This document shows positions 7,970 through 15,306 of a stretch of 64,000 bases of DNA, in pieces. Location: assembly GCA_963764665.1 (NCBI GenBank), contig CAVXTL010000017.1:66971-130970 (forward strand), read 5' to 3'. This stretch comes from JACVRW01 sp963764665. Its GTDB lineage: Bacteria; Actinomycetota; Thermoleophilia; Solirubrobacterales; Thermoleophilaceae. Within the stretch, counting starts at the first letter, position 1, and each line of letters opens with the position of its first letter. The position numbers and the translations under genes are program-made. The notes beneath the pieces are model-generated. The model made no database searches, was not told the origin of the DNA, and saw only the letters and a list, made by a program, of their open reading frames with translations.

Positions 7970-8685
7970 GCGGCCTCGTCGGCGGTGCCGAGGTAGGCCC
8001 GCATCACGTTCTCGTCGCGCAGCACCTCGTCGGTGGGGCCGGAGGCGATCAGCTTGCCGAAGTCGAGTACCGCGGTCACCTGGCAGCAGGCCGACACCAG
8101 GCTCATGTCGTGGTCCACGAGGATCACGAGCGAGCCCATGTGCTCCGGTATCCGGCGGATCACGTCGCCGAGCAGCTGGGTCTCCTCGTCGGGCAGCCCG
8201 GCCGCGGGCTCGTCGAGCAGCACCACGCGCGGCTTGCCGACCACGGCGCGCGCCACCTCCACGAGGCGCCGCTCGTGGGCGCCGAGCGTGCCGACCTTGA
8301 CGTCGGGATCGATGTCGAGCCCCACGAACCCGAGCGCGCCGAGCACGTCCTCCTGGCGGGAGGCGCGGCCGGCGCCGGAGTGCTCGTGCACCATCGCCAC
8401 GTTCTCGTAGAGCGTGAGCTTCTCGATCGCCTGCTCGGTCTGGAAGGTGCGGCGCAGGCCCCAGCGGGCGCGCCGGAAGTCCGCCATCCGGAGCAGGTCG
8501 TCGCCGAACGCCTGGATTGTGCCTCCCGACGGCTTCACGAAGCCGCTCATGACGTTGAAGAAGGTGGTCTTGCCGGCGCCGTTCGGGCCGATCAGGCCGC
8601 ACGTGCCCTCCGGGAACGTCACGGACATGCCGTCGATCGGCTTGACGCCGCCGAAGCGCACCTCGAGGTTCTCGACCTCGATCAT
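7966..8685 (-). CDS. livG: Branched-chain-type ABC transporter ATP-binding protein LivG
   Basis: A 239-residue ABC ATPase with Walker A GPNGAGKTTFF, a Q-loop region RTFQTEQAIEKLTLYENVA, a signature region VGTLGAHERRLVEVARAVV (less canonical than LSGGQ) and Walker B VVLLDEPAAGL, followed by ILVDHDMSLV. The start at 8685 (MIEVENLEVRFGGVKPIDGM) overlaps the LivM stop by one base. A much longer open frame upstream is the shadow of livM. It pairs with LivF on the cytoplasmic side of the permease. The altered ABC signature is common in LivG proteins and need not impair function. Confidence 0.9.
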   Translation of the reverse strand: MIEVENLEVRFGGVKPIDGMSVTFPEGTCGLIGPNGAGKTTFFNVMSGFVKPSGGTIQAFGDDLLRMADFRRARWGLRRTFQTEQAIEKLTLYENVAMVHEHSGAGRASRQEDVLGALGFVGLDIDPDVKVGTLGAHERRLVEVARAVVGKPRVVLLDEPAAGLPDEETQLLGDVIRRIPEHMGSLVILVDHDMSLVSACCQVTAVLDFGKLIASGPTDEVLRDENVMRAYLGTADEAA

Positions 8686-9755
8686 CAGCGCCTCGCCACT
8701 CCGAGCACGCGGCCGCCGCCGCGGCCGATCAGGCGCCCCAGCTTGGCCATGTCCTTGGGGAACTGGTCCACGAGGCCGGCGGGCGCGGTGAGCAGCACCT
8801 GGAGCACCCCGACGCCGAAGAGGATGGTGAGCAGGTCCGCGGGGAGCCCCCAGCTGTCGAGCAGCGCGGGCAGGTACCGGTAGAGCAGGCCCGCCACGAT
8901 TGCGCCCCAGAGGCTGTAGATGCCGCCCATGAGCACGACCGCGAGCAGCACGATGTTCTCGCGGGTCGGGAAGCTGTAGTTGAAGAGGCTGCCCACGTTC
9001 GCGGCCAGCAGCCCGCCGGCCACGCCGGTCATGAACGAGGCCAGCGCGAAGGCCCAGAGCTTGTAGAGGGTCAGGTTGACCCCGGCCGCGAGGGCGGCGG
9101 GCTCGCTCTGGCGGACCGCCTCCCACGCGCGACCGGCCTTGCCGCGCACGTGCCAGAGCGCGAGCAGGAACATCAGGACGGTCACCACGACCGTGTAGCG
9201 GAAGAAGGCCGGATCGGCCTCGGCGATCGAGGGGCGGCGGATCGAGCCGCCTCCGAGCGTGGACTCCGTGTGGCCGAGGAAGCCGCTGCCGCCGTTGGGG
9301 AAGTCGGTGGCCGCCAGCACCACCGAGATCGCGCCGGCCAGCATCAGGGTGATCAGCGCAAGGTAGAGGCCGCTCACGCGCAGCGCCGGCAGGCCCACGA
9401 TCGTGCCGAGCACCATCGTGATCAGGCCCGACAGCAGCAGCACCACCGGGAACGGGAGCGAGGTGGCGAACAGGATCCGGGCGGCCACCCATGCGCCGAG
9501 CGCGAGGATCGCGATCTGCCCGAGCGACACCAGCCCCACGCGCCCCATGAGCAGGCCGAGGGCGAGCGTCACGATCGAGTAGATCGCCACGGCCGTGAGC
9601 ACCTTGAGCCAGTAGGTGCTCAGGAGGGCCGGCATCGCTAGCAGTACGAACACCACCAGGGCGACGATGACCACGGCGCGGATGCGGTCGCCCTGATCGA
9701 GGCGCGCCGGAGACCAGGCCGGCCGCGTGCCGCTCGAGGCTTCGGTGACGGCCAC
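8685..9755 (-). CDS. livM: Branched-chain-type ABC transporter permease LivM
   Basis: A 356-residue inner-membrane permease with about nine to ten hydrophobic segments. These include AVVIVALVVFVLLAMPALLS, YSIVTLALGLLMGRVGLVSL, the Liv permease signature SLGQIAILALGAWVAA and FALASFMTGVAGGLLAANVG. The last segments end in LWGAIVAGLLYRYLPALL. The N-terminal 30 residues are polar and probably cytoplasmic. It would form the membrane channel with LivH. It is 5 bp from livH and overlaps livG, as in typical HAAT operons. Confidence 0.9.
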   Translation of the reverse strand: MAVTEASSGTRPAWSPARLDQGDRIRAVVIVALVVFVLLAMPALLSTYWLKVLTAVAIYSIVTLALGLLMGRVGLVSLGQIAILALGAWVAARILFATSLPFPVVLLLSGLITMVLGTIVGLPALRVSGLYLALITLMLAGAISVVLAATDFPNGGSGFLGHTESTLGGGSIRRPSIAEADPAFFRYTVVVTVLMFLLALWHVRGKAGRAWEAVRQSEPAALAAGVNLTLYKLWAFALASFMTGVAGGLLAANVGSLFNYSFPTRENIVLLAVVLMGGIYSLWGAIVAGLLYRYLPALLDSWGLPADLLTILFGVGVLQVLLTAPAGLVDQFPKDMAKLGRLIGRGGGRVLGVARR

Positions 9756-9760
9756 CGCGC

Positions 9761-10648
9761 CTACCCGGCCGCTCGTGTGATCGACACCTCGCGGTGGCGC
9801 GACAGCCAGAGGAGCGCCACAACCGCGAGCACGAACGGCGTCATGTCCCGGTACTCGGAGATGGACAGGATCGGCGTGATCAGGGCGTTCACGAGCCCGA
9901 TCACGATGCCGGCGATCAAGGTGACCACGAGCGACTGCAGGCGCGCGATCAGCGCCGCGGCCAGGCCGGAGATCACGAGGAAGGTCAGCGTGTTGGCGTC
10001 CAGCCCGACGAGGTTGGACAGCAGCAGGCCGGCCACGCCGGCGAGCAGGCCCGAGCCCAGCCAGGCGGCGGCCTCCACGCGCCGCACGGGCACGCCCAGC
10101 GCGGCCGTGATCTCACGATCGTTGGCCAGCGCGCGCATCGCCGTGCCCATCTTCGTGAAGCGCAAGAAGGCGGTGGTGACCAGCGTGACCACCACGCCGA
10201 GCCCGAAGCCGATCACCTGCGTGTAGTTGACGAGCACGTCGCCCACGTCGAAGTTCTCGTTCGAGGTCGGCAGGATCATGGAGCGCGCCTTGTCGCTCCA
10301 GATCCAGGACATCGTCCCGAGCAGGATCAGGGCTAATCCGAGCGTGGCGGTGGCTTTGACGAGTGGGTCGCGTCTGGCCAGCGGTGGCCCGAACAGCACT
10401 CCGTAGACCAGCGTGGCCACCGCGCCGAAGAGGATGCACACGCCGTAGGCCGGGTACTCGTCCCAGCCCTGGTTGTTGATCAGCTCCCAGGCGATCAGCG
10501 CGCCCATCGCGCCGATGGCCCCGAAGGCGAGGTTGAGCACCCCAGTGGTCCGGTACAGCACCACGAGCCCGACCCCCGAGAGGGCGTACACCCCCCCGAG
10601 GGCCAGGCCGGTGGCTATGAACGGCCGGAATTCCTCCCAGCTGGGCAT
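9761..10648 (-). CDS. livH: Branched-chain-type ABC transporter permease LivH
   Basis: A 295-residue permease that is hydrophobic throughout. It carries the family N-terminus FIATGLALGGVYALSGVGLV, the stretch TTGVLNLAFGAIGAMGALIA and the coupling region RFTKMGTAMRALANDREITA AALG-type loop that contacts the ATPases. It forms the heterodimeric channel with LivM. The start is 28 bp downstream of the stop of the substrate-binding protein gene, the usual order in this family. No unusual features are visible. Confidence 0.9.
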   Translation of the reverse strand: MPSWEEFRPFIATGLALGGVYALSGVGLVVLYRTTGVLNLAFGAIGAMGALIAWELINNQGWDEYPAYGVCILFGAVATLVYGVLFGPPLARRDPLVKATATLGLALILLGTMSWIWSDKARSMILPTSNENFDVGDVLVNYTQVIGFGLGVVVTLVTTAFLRFTKMGTAMRALANDREITAALGVPVRRVEAAAWLGSGLLAGVAGLLLSNLVGLDANTLTFLVISGLAAALIARLQSLVVTLIAGIVIGLVNALITPILSISEYRDMTPFVLAVVALLWLSRHREVSITRAAG

Positions 10649-10676
10649 CGGCTCCTAGTGGCCTCGCTCCAAGCCG

Positions 10677-12017
10677 CTAACCGCCCACCAGACTCGGGTC
10701 CTTCGCCTCGATGTCCTCGACCCGCTTGATGTCCGGGTCGACGTTGGAGATGTCGAAGCAGTCCTCCTTCAGGACCATCACGCCGTCTCTCGGAGTGGTG
10801 GTGTAGTCCGTGTGGTTCGGGATGTGCAGCGGCGCATCGCCGTAGTACCACGGCTCACAGAGGATGTCCGTCTCGAAGTTCTTCACGCCCTTGAACGCGT
10901 CGTTGACGCTCTTGACCGTGAAGTCACCCTCGACGCCGAGCAGCGCCTCCGTGGCGATCTTGCCCTGGAGGAAGCCCATCTGGCTGAAGCTCCCGAGCGG
11001 GATCTTCGGCGCGTACTTCTTCACCACCGACCGGTAGAGGGTGGTGTCGGGCCCGTCGTGGCTGGTCAGGTTCAGCTCGGCGTTCACGCCCAGCTTGTCC
11101 TCCCAGCGGTCACCCAGCGCGTCCGCGATGAAGTCGGTGTTGCACGGGGTGGAGCAGGACCACTTGACGCGGTCCTGGAGGCCCTGCTGCTGCGCTGCCT
11201 GGAGGATCTTGAGCGCCTCGGGAGGCGTGAAGTTCAGGATCACGCCACCACCGTCGCCGGCGGCCTGCACGGCCTTGAGCGCCGCGGAGTTCGCGTCCTG
11301 GATCGGCACGTTCTCCTTGAGGCTCTCGGTCGGGATTCCCTCGGCCTTGGCGATCTTGAGGAAGCCGCCCTCGATGTAGCCGGTGCCGGGCACGTTCGAC
11401 TGGATCAGCGCGAGCTTCTCCACGCCCTCGCGGATCAGGTACTGGGTGGCTCCGTCCACGCTGTAGCGCGGTCCCATGTTCACGGGGGCGCTGTTCGGAG
11501 TGGACCAGCACTCGGGCGCGATGCCGGCGCCGATCGTGTAGTAGCCGTTGGCCTCCCAGTACTTGTGGTTGACCGTGCACTCGATCAGGCTGATGTTGCC
11601 GACGATGCCGAGCACCTTGTCGGTCTCGACGAGCTTCTTCGCCAGCGAGGCGATCTGGCCGGGATCGGTCTGCTCGGTCTCATAGCTGTAGGACACGGGA
11701 CGGCCGTTGATGCCGCCGTTGTCATTCACGCACTCGAAGAAGGCCTGCGCCGTGGCGGGGATCTCCGAGAAGTCCGTGCCCGGCTGCTTCGTGGCGATGC
11801 CGGCGATCTTGATCGGAGCGCCGCTGGCCTTCTTGCCGTTGCCCATACCGCACTTCGGGTTGTCAGAGGTGGCCGCCGTGTTGCCGCTGTCACCGCTGCT
11901 GCCGTTGGTGTCTCCGTCGTCGTCGTCGCCGCATGCGGCCACGAACAGCGAGAGACAAGCCACGAGCGCGAGCGCGATGAGCGAGCGGCGCGGGGCCAGA
12001 CCGAGCTTGATCCTCAC
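10677..12017 (-). CDS. ABC transporter substrate-binding lipoprotein (LivJ/LivK-like)
   Basis: A 446-residue extracytoplasmic binding protein. The GTG start at 12017 is chosen because GGAGGAGGG sits at 12023–12031 and a lipoprotein signal follows: RIKLGLAPRRS, a hydrophobic core, then the lipobox VAAC before an acidic GDDDDGD linker. The mature part has the type I periplasmic binding fold (Peripla_BP_6): IKIAGIATKQPGTDFSEIPA, FECVNDNGGINGRPVSYSYE, KVLGIVGNISLIECTVNHKY. It should capture the substrate outside the membrane and deliver it to LivHM. As first gene of an operon ending in aryl-ketone enzymes, its ligand may be an aromatic acid or ketone. That is inferred from context, not from the pocket. 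Confidence 0.88.
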   Translation of the reverse strand: MRIKLGLAPRRSLIALALVACLSLFVAACGDDDDGDTNGSSGDSGNTAATSDNPKCGMGNGKKASGAPIKIAGIATKQPGTDFSEIPATAQAFFECVNDNGGINGRPVSYSYETEQTDPGQIASLAKKLVETDKVLGIVGNISLIECTVNHKYWEANGYYTIGAGIAPECWSTPNSAPVNMGPRYSVDGATQYLIREGVEKLALIQSNVPGTGYIEGGFLKIAKAEGIPTESLKENVPIQDANSAALKAVQAAGDGGGVILNFTPPEALKILQAAQQQGLQDRVKWSCSTPCNTDFIADALGDRWEDKLGVNAELNLTSHDGPDTTLYRSVVKKYAPKIPLGSFSQMGFLQGKIATEALLGVEGDFTVKSVNDAFKGVKNFETDILCEPWYYGDAPLHIPNHTDYTTTPRDGVMVLKEDCFDISNVDPDIKRVEDIEAKDPSLVGG

Positions 12018-12123
12018 GATTTTCCCTCCTCCAGGGTGTGCCGATCGCTTTTCCGCAGACCGGCGAACGACCAGGGGTTCTGCCCCAAGCCGCGGCGAGC
12101 TTAACGGACTGCGCACGGACGGG

Positions 12124-12136
12124 TCAAATTGTTTGA
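12124..12136. promoter_or_regulatory. Inverted-repeat operator TCAAA-TTG-TTTGA
   Basis: A perfect 5-bp inverted repeat with a 3-bp spacer lies in an A+T-rich island of the 187-bp gap between the divergent transporter operon (start 12017) and the MetE-like operon (start 12205). The same architecture recurs at 46413–46425 and 51365–51377, each upstream of an aromatic-catabolism unit. Its placement would let one regulator control both directions. The GntR/FCD-type protein encoded at 44350–45132 is the best candidate in the window; this link is inferred. Confidence 0.65.
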
Positions 12137-12204
12137 TGATTAAGCGCGAACCGGCATACTGCGCCAAGACCGAGGAGAGATCGAAGGAAGATCGAGGGAG
12201 GATC

Positions 12205-13320
12205 ATGCCGCGTACGACCCCGCCGTTCCGTGCCGATCACGTGGGCAGCCTGCTGCGTCCGGAGGCGCTCTTGAAGGCGCGCGAGGACTTCGCCGCCGGC
12301 TCCATCGACGCCGATGAGCTGAAGGCCATCGAGGACGATTCCATCCGCGGCGTGGTCCGCATGCAGGAGGACGCGGGACTGCAATCCGCGACCGACGGAG
12401 AGTTCCGCCGCGCGTCCTGGCACATGGACTTCATCTACGAGCTGGACGGCATCAGCAAGGCCGAGGACGACCTCGTGGTGCACTTCCACAACCCCGAGGG
12501 CGACATCGACTACACGCCGGCCGCGCTCAAGGTCGACGGCAAGATCGGGTTGACGAAGCCGACCTTCGGCGAGCACTTCGAGTTCCTCAAGGACACGGTC
12601 ACCAAGGCCACGCCCAAGCTCACGATCCCGTCGCCGAGCATGGTCCACTACCGCGGCGGAGCGGCGGCGATCGACCCCGCGGTGTACCCCGACAAGGACG
12701 AGTTCTGGACCGACCTCACCGCCGCGTACGCCAACCAGGTGCGCATGGTCCACGACCTCGGCTGCACCTACCTCCAGTTCGACGACACGAGCCTCGCCTA
12801 CCTCAACGACCCGAACCAGCGCAAGATGATGAGCGAGCGCGGCGAGGACTCCGAGCACCTGCACGAGGCGTACATCCGCCACATCAACGAGGCGCTGGCG
12901 GACAAGCCCGACGGGATCACGATCACGACCCACATGTGCCGCGGGAACTTCCGCTCGTCGTGGGTCGCGGAGGGCGGTTACGACTTCGTGGCGGAGGCGC
13001 TCTTCGGCGAGCTGGGCGTGGACGGCTTCTTCCTCGAGTACGACGACGCCCGCTCCGGCGGCTTCGAGCCGCTGCGGTTCGTCCCGAAGGGCAAGCACGT
13101 GGTGCTCGGCCTCGTGACCACCAAGCGCGGGGAGCTCGAGGACAAGGACCAGCTCAAGCGCCGCATCGAGGAGGCGAGCCAGTTCGTGGACCTCGACCAG
13201 CTCTGCCTGTCGCCGCAGTGCGGGTTCTCGTCCACGGCCGAGGGCAACAACGTGACCTTCGACCAGCAGGTGGCCAAGATCGAGCTGATCGTCGAGGTCG
13301 CCAAGGAGGTCTGGGATTGA
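12205..13320 (+). CDS. MetE-like (YxjG-type) cobalamin-independent methyltransferase
   Basis: A 371-residue protein resembling the C-terminal catalytic domain of cobalamin-independent methionine synthase (YxjG/YxjH group). The typical opening is PPFRADHVGSLLRPEALL. Zinc ligands are expected in ITITTHMCRGN (His, Cys) and LCLSPQCGFSS (Cys), with acidic residues in LQFDDTSLAYL. Relatives transfer methyl or alkyl groups to a thiol such as homocysteine or coenzyme M. The ATG at 12205 is chosen for GAGGGAGGATC directly upstream. An earlier in-frame ATG at 12133 would overlap the operator. It is the first gene of the plus-strand operon that ends with the carboxylase and phosphatase genes. Its role may be methyl transfer from methoxy groups or ether cleavage with a thiol; both are speculative. 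Confidence 0.8.
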   Translation: MPRTTPPFRADHVGSLLRPEALLKAREDFAAGSIDADELKAIEDDSIRGVVRMQEDAGLQSATDGEFRRASWHMDFIYELDGISKAEDDLVVHFHNPEGDIDYTPAALKVDGKIGLTKPTFGEHFEFLKDTVTKATPKLTIPSPSMVHYRGGAAAIDPAVYPDKDEFWTDLTAAYANQVRMVHDLGCTYLQFDDTSLAYLNDPNQRKMMSERGEDSEHLHEAYIRHINEALADKPDGITITTHMCRGNFRSSWVAEGGYDFVAEALFGELGVDGFFLEYDDARSGGFEPLRFVPKGKHVVLGLVTTKRGELEDKDQLKRRIEEASQFVDLDQLCLSPQCGFSSTAEGNNVTFDQQVAKIELIVEVAKEVWD

Positions 13321-14117
13321 GCTCGAACGCCGACCTCTTCGCCGTCGAGGGCCTGCGCACCGTGGTCACGGGCGCGGCCAGCGGGCTGGGGCAGGCGATG
13401 GCGGAGGTGATGGCGGAGGGCGGCGCGCGCGTGACGCTCGCCGACCTCGATCCCGACCGGCTCGAGGAGGTGGCCGGCGCGCTGCGGGACGGCGGCGCCG
13501 AGGTGCGCACCCATCAGCTCGACGTGAGCGACGAGGAGCGGGTGCGCGCGCTGTTCGACGAGCTCGTGGCCGACCAGGACGGCGTGGACGTGGTGTTCGC
13601 GAACGCCGGCATCTCGCTGGAGGCGGGCGTGCTCGACGACGCCGGCGGGCTCGAGGCGATCGACCGCCACAAGTGGGACGCCGTTCTCGGCGTGAACCTG
13701 AACGGCGTTATGTTCACGATGCGCGAGGCGGCGCGGCACATGAAGCGCCAGGGCGGCGGCCGGATCGTCATCACCGCGTCCACCGCCGGCTTCGGCACCG
13801 ACCCGCTGGTGGGCTACTCCTACTCGGCCACCAAGGCCGCCGTGATCATCATGGTCCGGCAGGCCGCGCTCGAGCTCGCTCCGTTCGGGATCCACGTGAA
13901 CGCGATCGCGCCGGGCCCGTTCCGCACCCGCATCGGCGGAGCCGCCGCGCCGATCCCGCCCGAGGCATGGAACGACATCGTCGCGCTCGGCCGGATGGCG
14001 GAGCCCGACGAGCTCAAGGGCGTGGCGCTGCTGCTGGCGTCGCGGGCGTCGAGCTTCATGACCGGCGCGATCGTGCCGGTGGACGGCGGCCAGCTCCTGA
14101 TGTCGCACGGGATATGA
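13317..14117 (+). CDS. Short-chain dehydrogenase/reductase
   Basis: A 266-residue classical SDR. The cofactor motif TGAASGLG is at about 18–25, VTLADLD suggests NAD preference by its aspartate, the NAG motif is in VFANAGIS, and the catalytic Ser and Tyr-x3-Lys are in VITASTAGF and YSYSATKAA. The C-terminus has APGPFRTRIGG and the usual FMTGAIVPVDGGQLL. The TTG start at 13317 is supported by AAGGAGG at 13302–13308 and overlaps the preceding stop (TTGA). It probably oxidises a secondary alcohol to a ketone in the same pathway as the neighbouring dehydrogenases. The substrate is inferred from context only. Confidence 0.87.
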   Translation: MSSNADLFAVEGLRTVVTGAASGLGQAMAEVMAEGGARVTLADLDPDRLEEVAGALRDGGAEVRTHQLDVSDEERVRALFDELVADQDGVDVVFANAGISLEAGVLDDAGGLEAIDRHKWDAVLGVNLNGVMFTMREAARHMKRQGGGRIVITASTAGFGTDPLVGYSYSATKAAVIIMVRQAALELAPFGIHVNAIAPGPFRTRIGGAAAPIPPEAWNDIVALGRMAEPDELKGVALLLASRASSFMTGAIVPVDGGQLLMSHGI

Positions 14118-15127
14118 GGGCGGCGGTCACAAGCGGGGCGGGAACGATGGAGCTCGTGGACCATCCCGCCCCCGGCGAGCCCGGCCCCGGCGAGGTGGTG
14201 GTGCGCAACCAGGCGGTGGGCATCTGCGGGTCGGACTTCCACTTCCTGCACGGCGAGCTCGACGCCAACTACCCGCGCATCCAGGGGCACGAGGTGGGGG
14301 CCGTGGTGGAGGCCGTGGGCCCGGACTGCGAGCGGCTCCGGGTGGGCGACCGCGTGGCGATCCACCCGATCAGCTCGTGCGGCCGCTGCTACCCGTGCCG
14401 GATCGGCCGCGGCAACGCGTGCGACAACTTCAGCCTGATCGGGATCCACGAGGACGGCGGGCTCCAGGAGCTGCTGCGGATGCCGGAGGCGCAGGCGTTC
14501 GCCACCACTGTGGACAAGCCGGCGATCGCCTCGCTGGCGGAGCCGCTGTCGATCGGCGTCCGCGCGGTCGAGCGCGGGCAGGTCGCGGCCGGTGAGAAGG
14601 TGGTGGTGCTGGGCGCGGGCCCGATCGGCCAGGCGATCACGCTGCTGGCACGCGACCTCGGCGCCGAGGTGCTGCTCGTGGACACGATGCAGAGCCGCCT
14701 GGACGTGGGCGCCGGGATGGGCGCCGAGACCGTGCTCTGGAGCGACGAGCTGGTGGACGTGGCGCGCGAGTGGTCCGGCGGCGAGGGCGCCCCCGTGGTG
14801 ATGGACGCCACCGGCGTGCCCGACGCGATCCGCGCAGGGGTGGAGACCGTGGCCTCGGCGGGGCGCGTGGTGATCGTCGGAATGTCGCACCACGACGTGC
14901 CGCTGCGCGTGTTCGCGTTCATCCAGAAGGAGCTGGACGTGCTCGGGGTGAGCTGCGCGCAGGACGGCGACTTCGAGCGCGCCGTGAGCTTCGTGGAGGC
15001 ACACAGCCACAGGCTCGAGAACCTGATCAGCCACGAGTTCCCGTTCGAGCGGGCGCCCGAGGCGATCCAGTGGGCCATGGACCATCCGGGCGAGACGATG
15101 AAGGTCGTCATCGCGCACGACGAGTAG
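14114..15127 (+). CDS. Zinc-dependent alcohol dehydrogenase (sorbitol/threonine dehydrogenase type)
   Basis: A 337-residue MDR-family dehydrogenase. Catalytic zinc is expected at Cys38 and His59-Glu60 (GICGSDFHFLHG, IQGHEVGAVVE). Structural zinc is at Cys89, Cys92, Cys95 and Cys103 (SSCGRCYPCRIGRGNAC). The NAD motif is VVLGAGPIGQAITLLARDLG. The ATG overlaps the SDR stop (ATGA), so the two are translationally coupled. Together with the SDR and the GMC oxidoreductase, this gives the operon three alcohol-oxidising enzymes ahead of the ketone-activating genes. Oxidation of 1-arylethanols or arylglycerol-type side chains is a reasonable guess. Confidence 0.87.
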   Translation: MRAAVTSGAGTMELVDHPAPGEPGPGEVVVRNQAVGICGSDFHFLHGELDANYPRIQGHEVGAVVEAVGPDCERLRVGDRVAIHPISSCGRCYPCRIGRGNACDNFSLIGIHEDGGLQELLRMPEAQAFATTVDKPAIASLAEPLSIGVRAVERGQVAAGEKVVVLGAGPIGQAITLLARDLGAEVLLVDTMQSRLDVGAGMGAETVLWSDELVDVAREWSGGEGAPVVMDATGVPDAIRAGVETVASAGRVVIVGMSHHDVPLRVFAFIQKELDVLGVSCAQDGDFERAVSFVEAHSHRLENLISHEFPFERAPEAIQWAMDHPGETMKVVIAHDE

Positions 15128-15201
15128 GAGATGAACGATCCCGAACCCACGCACCCACGGATGACGCGCCACACCATCGCTGGATCACCCCCCACGTCCT
15201 T

Positions 15202-15222
15202 GCCGATAGCTCCGCTATCGGC
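15202..15222. other. 9-bp perfect hairpin in the intergenic gap
   Basis: GCCGATAGC and GCTATCGGC flank the loop TCC, giving a stable stem in the 179-bp gap between the alcohol dehydrogenase and GMC oxidoreductase genes. No T-run follows, so it is not a classical intrinsic terminator. A second short repeat (CCCGCG, CGCGGG) lies at 15261–15276. The hairpin may partly attenuate transcription or stabilise the downstream message. No promoter-like element is obvious in the gap. Confidence 0.45.
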
Positions 15223-15306
15223 TTCGTCCGCGTGCGCCGCCCAGCTCGATCTGGCGCGTCCCCGCGGGCACGCGGGATTCGAAATCGATCATCTAAGGAG
15301 GTAGCC

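Noticed and set aside
12133..12204. Upstream ATG for the MetE-like gene
   Set aside because: It lies inside the inverted-repeat operator, has no ribosome-binding site and adds residues unlike the family; GAGGGAGG precedes the ATG at 12205.
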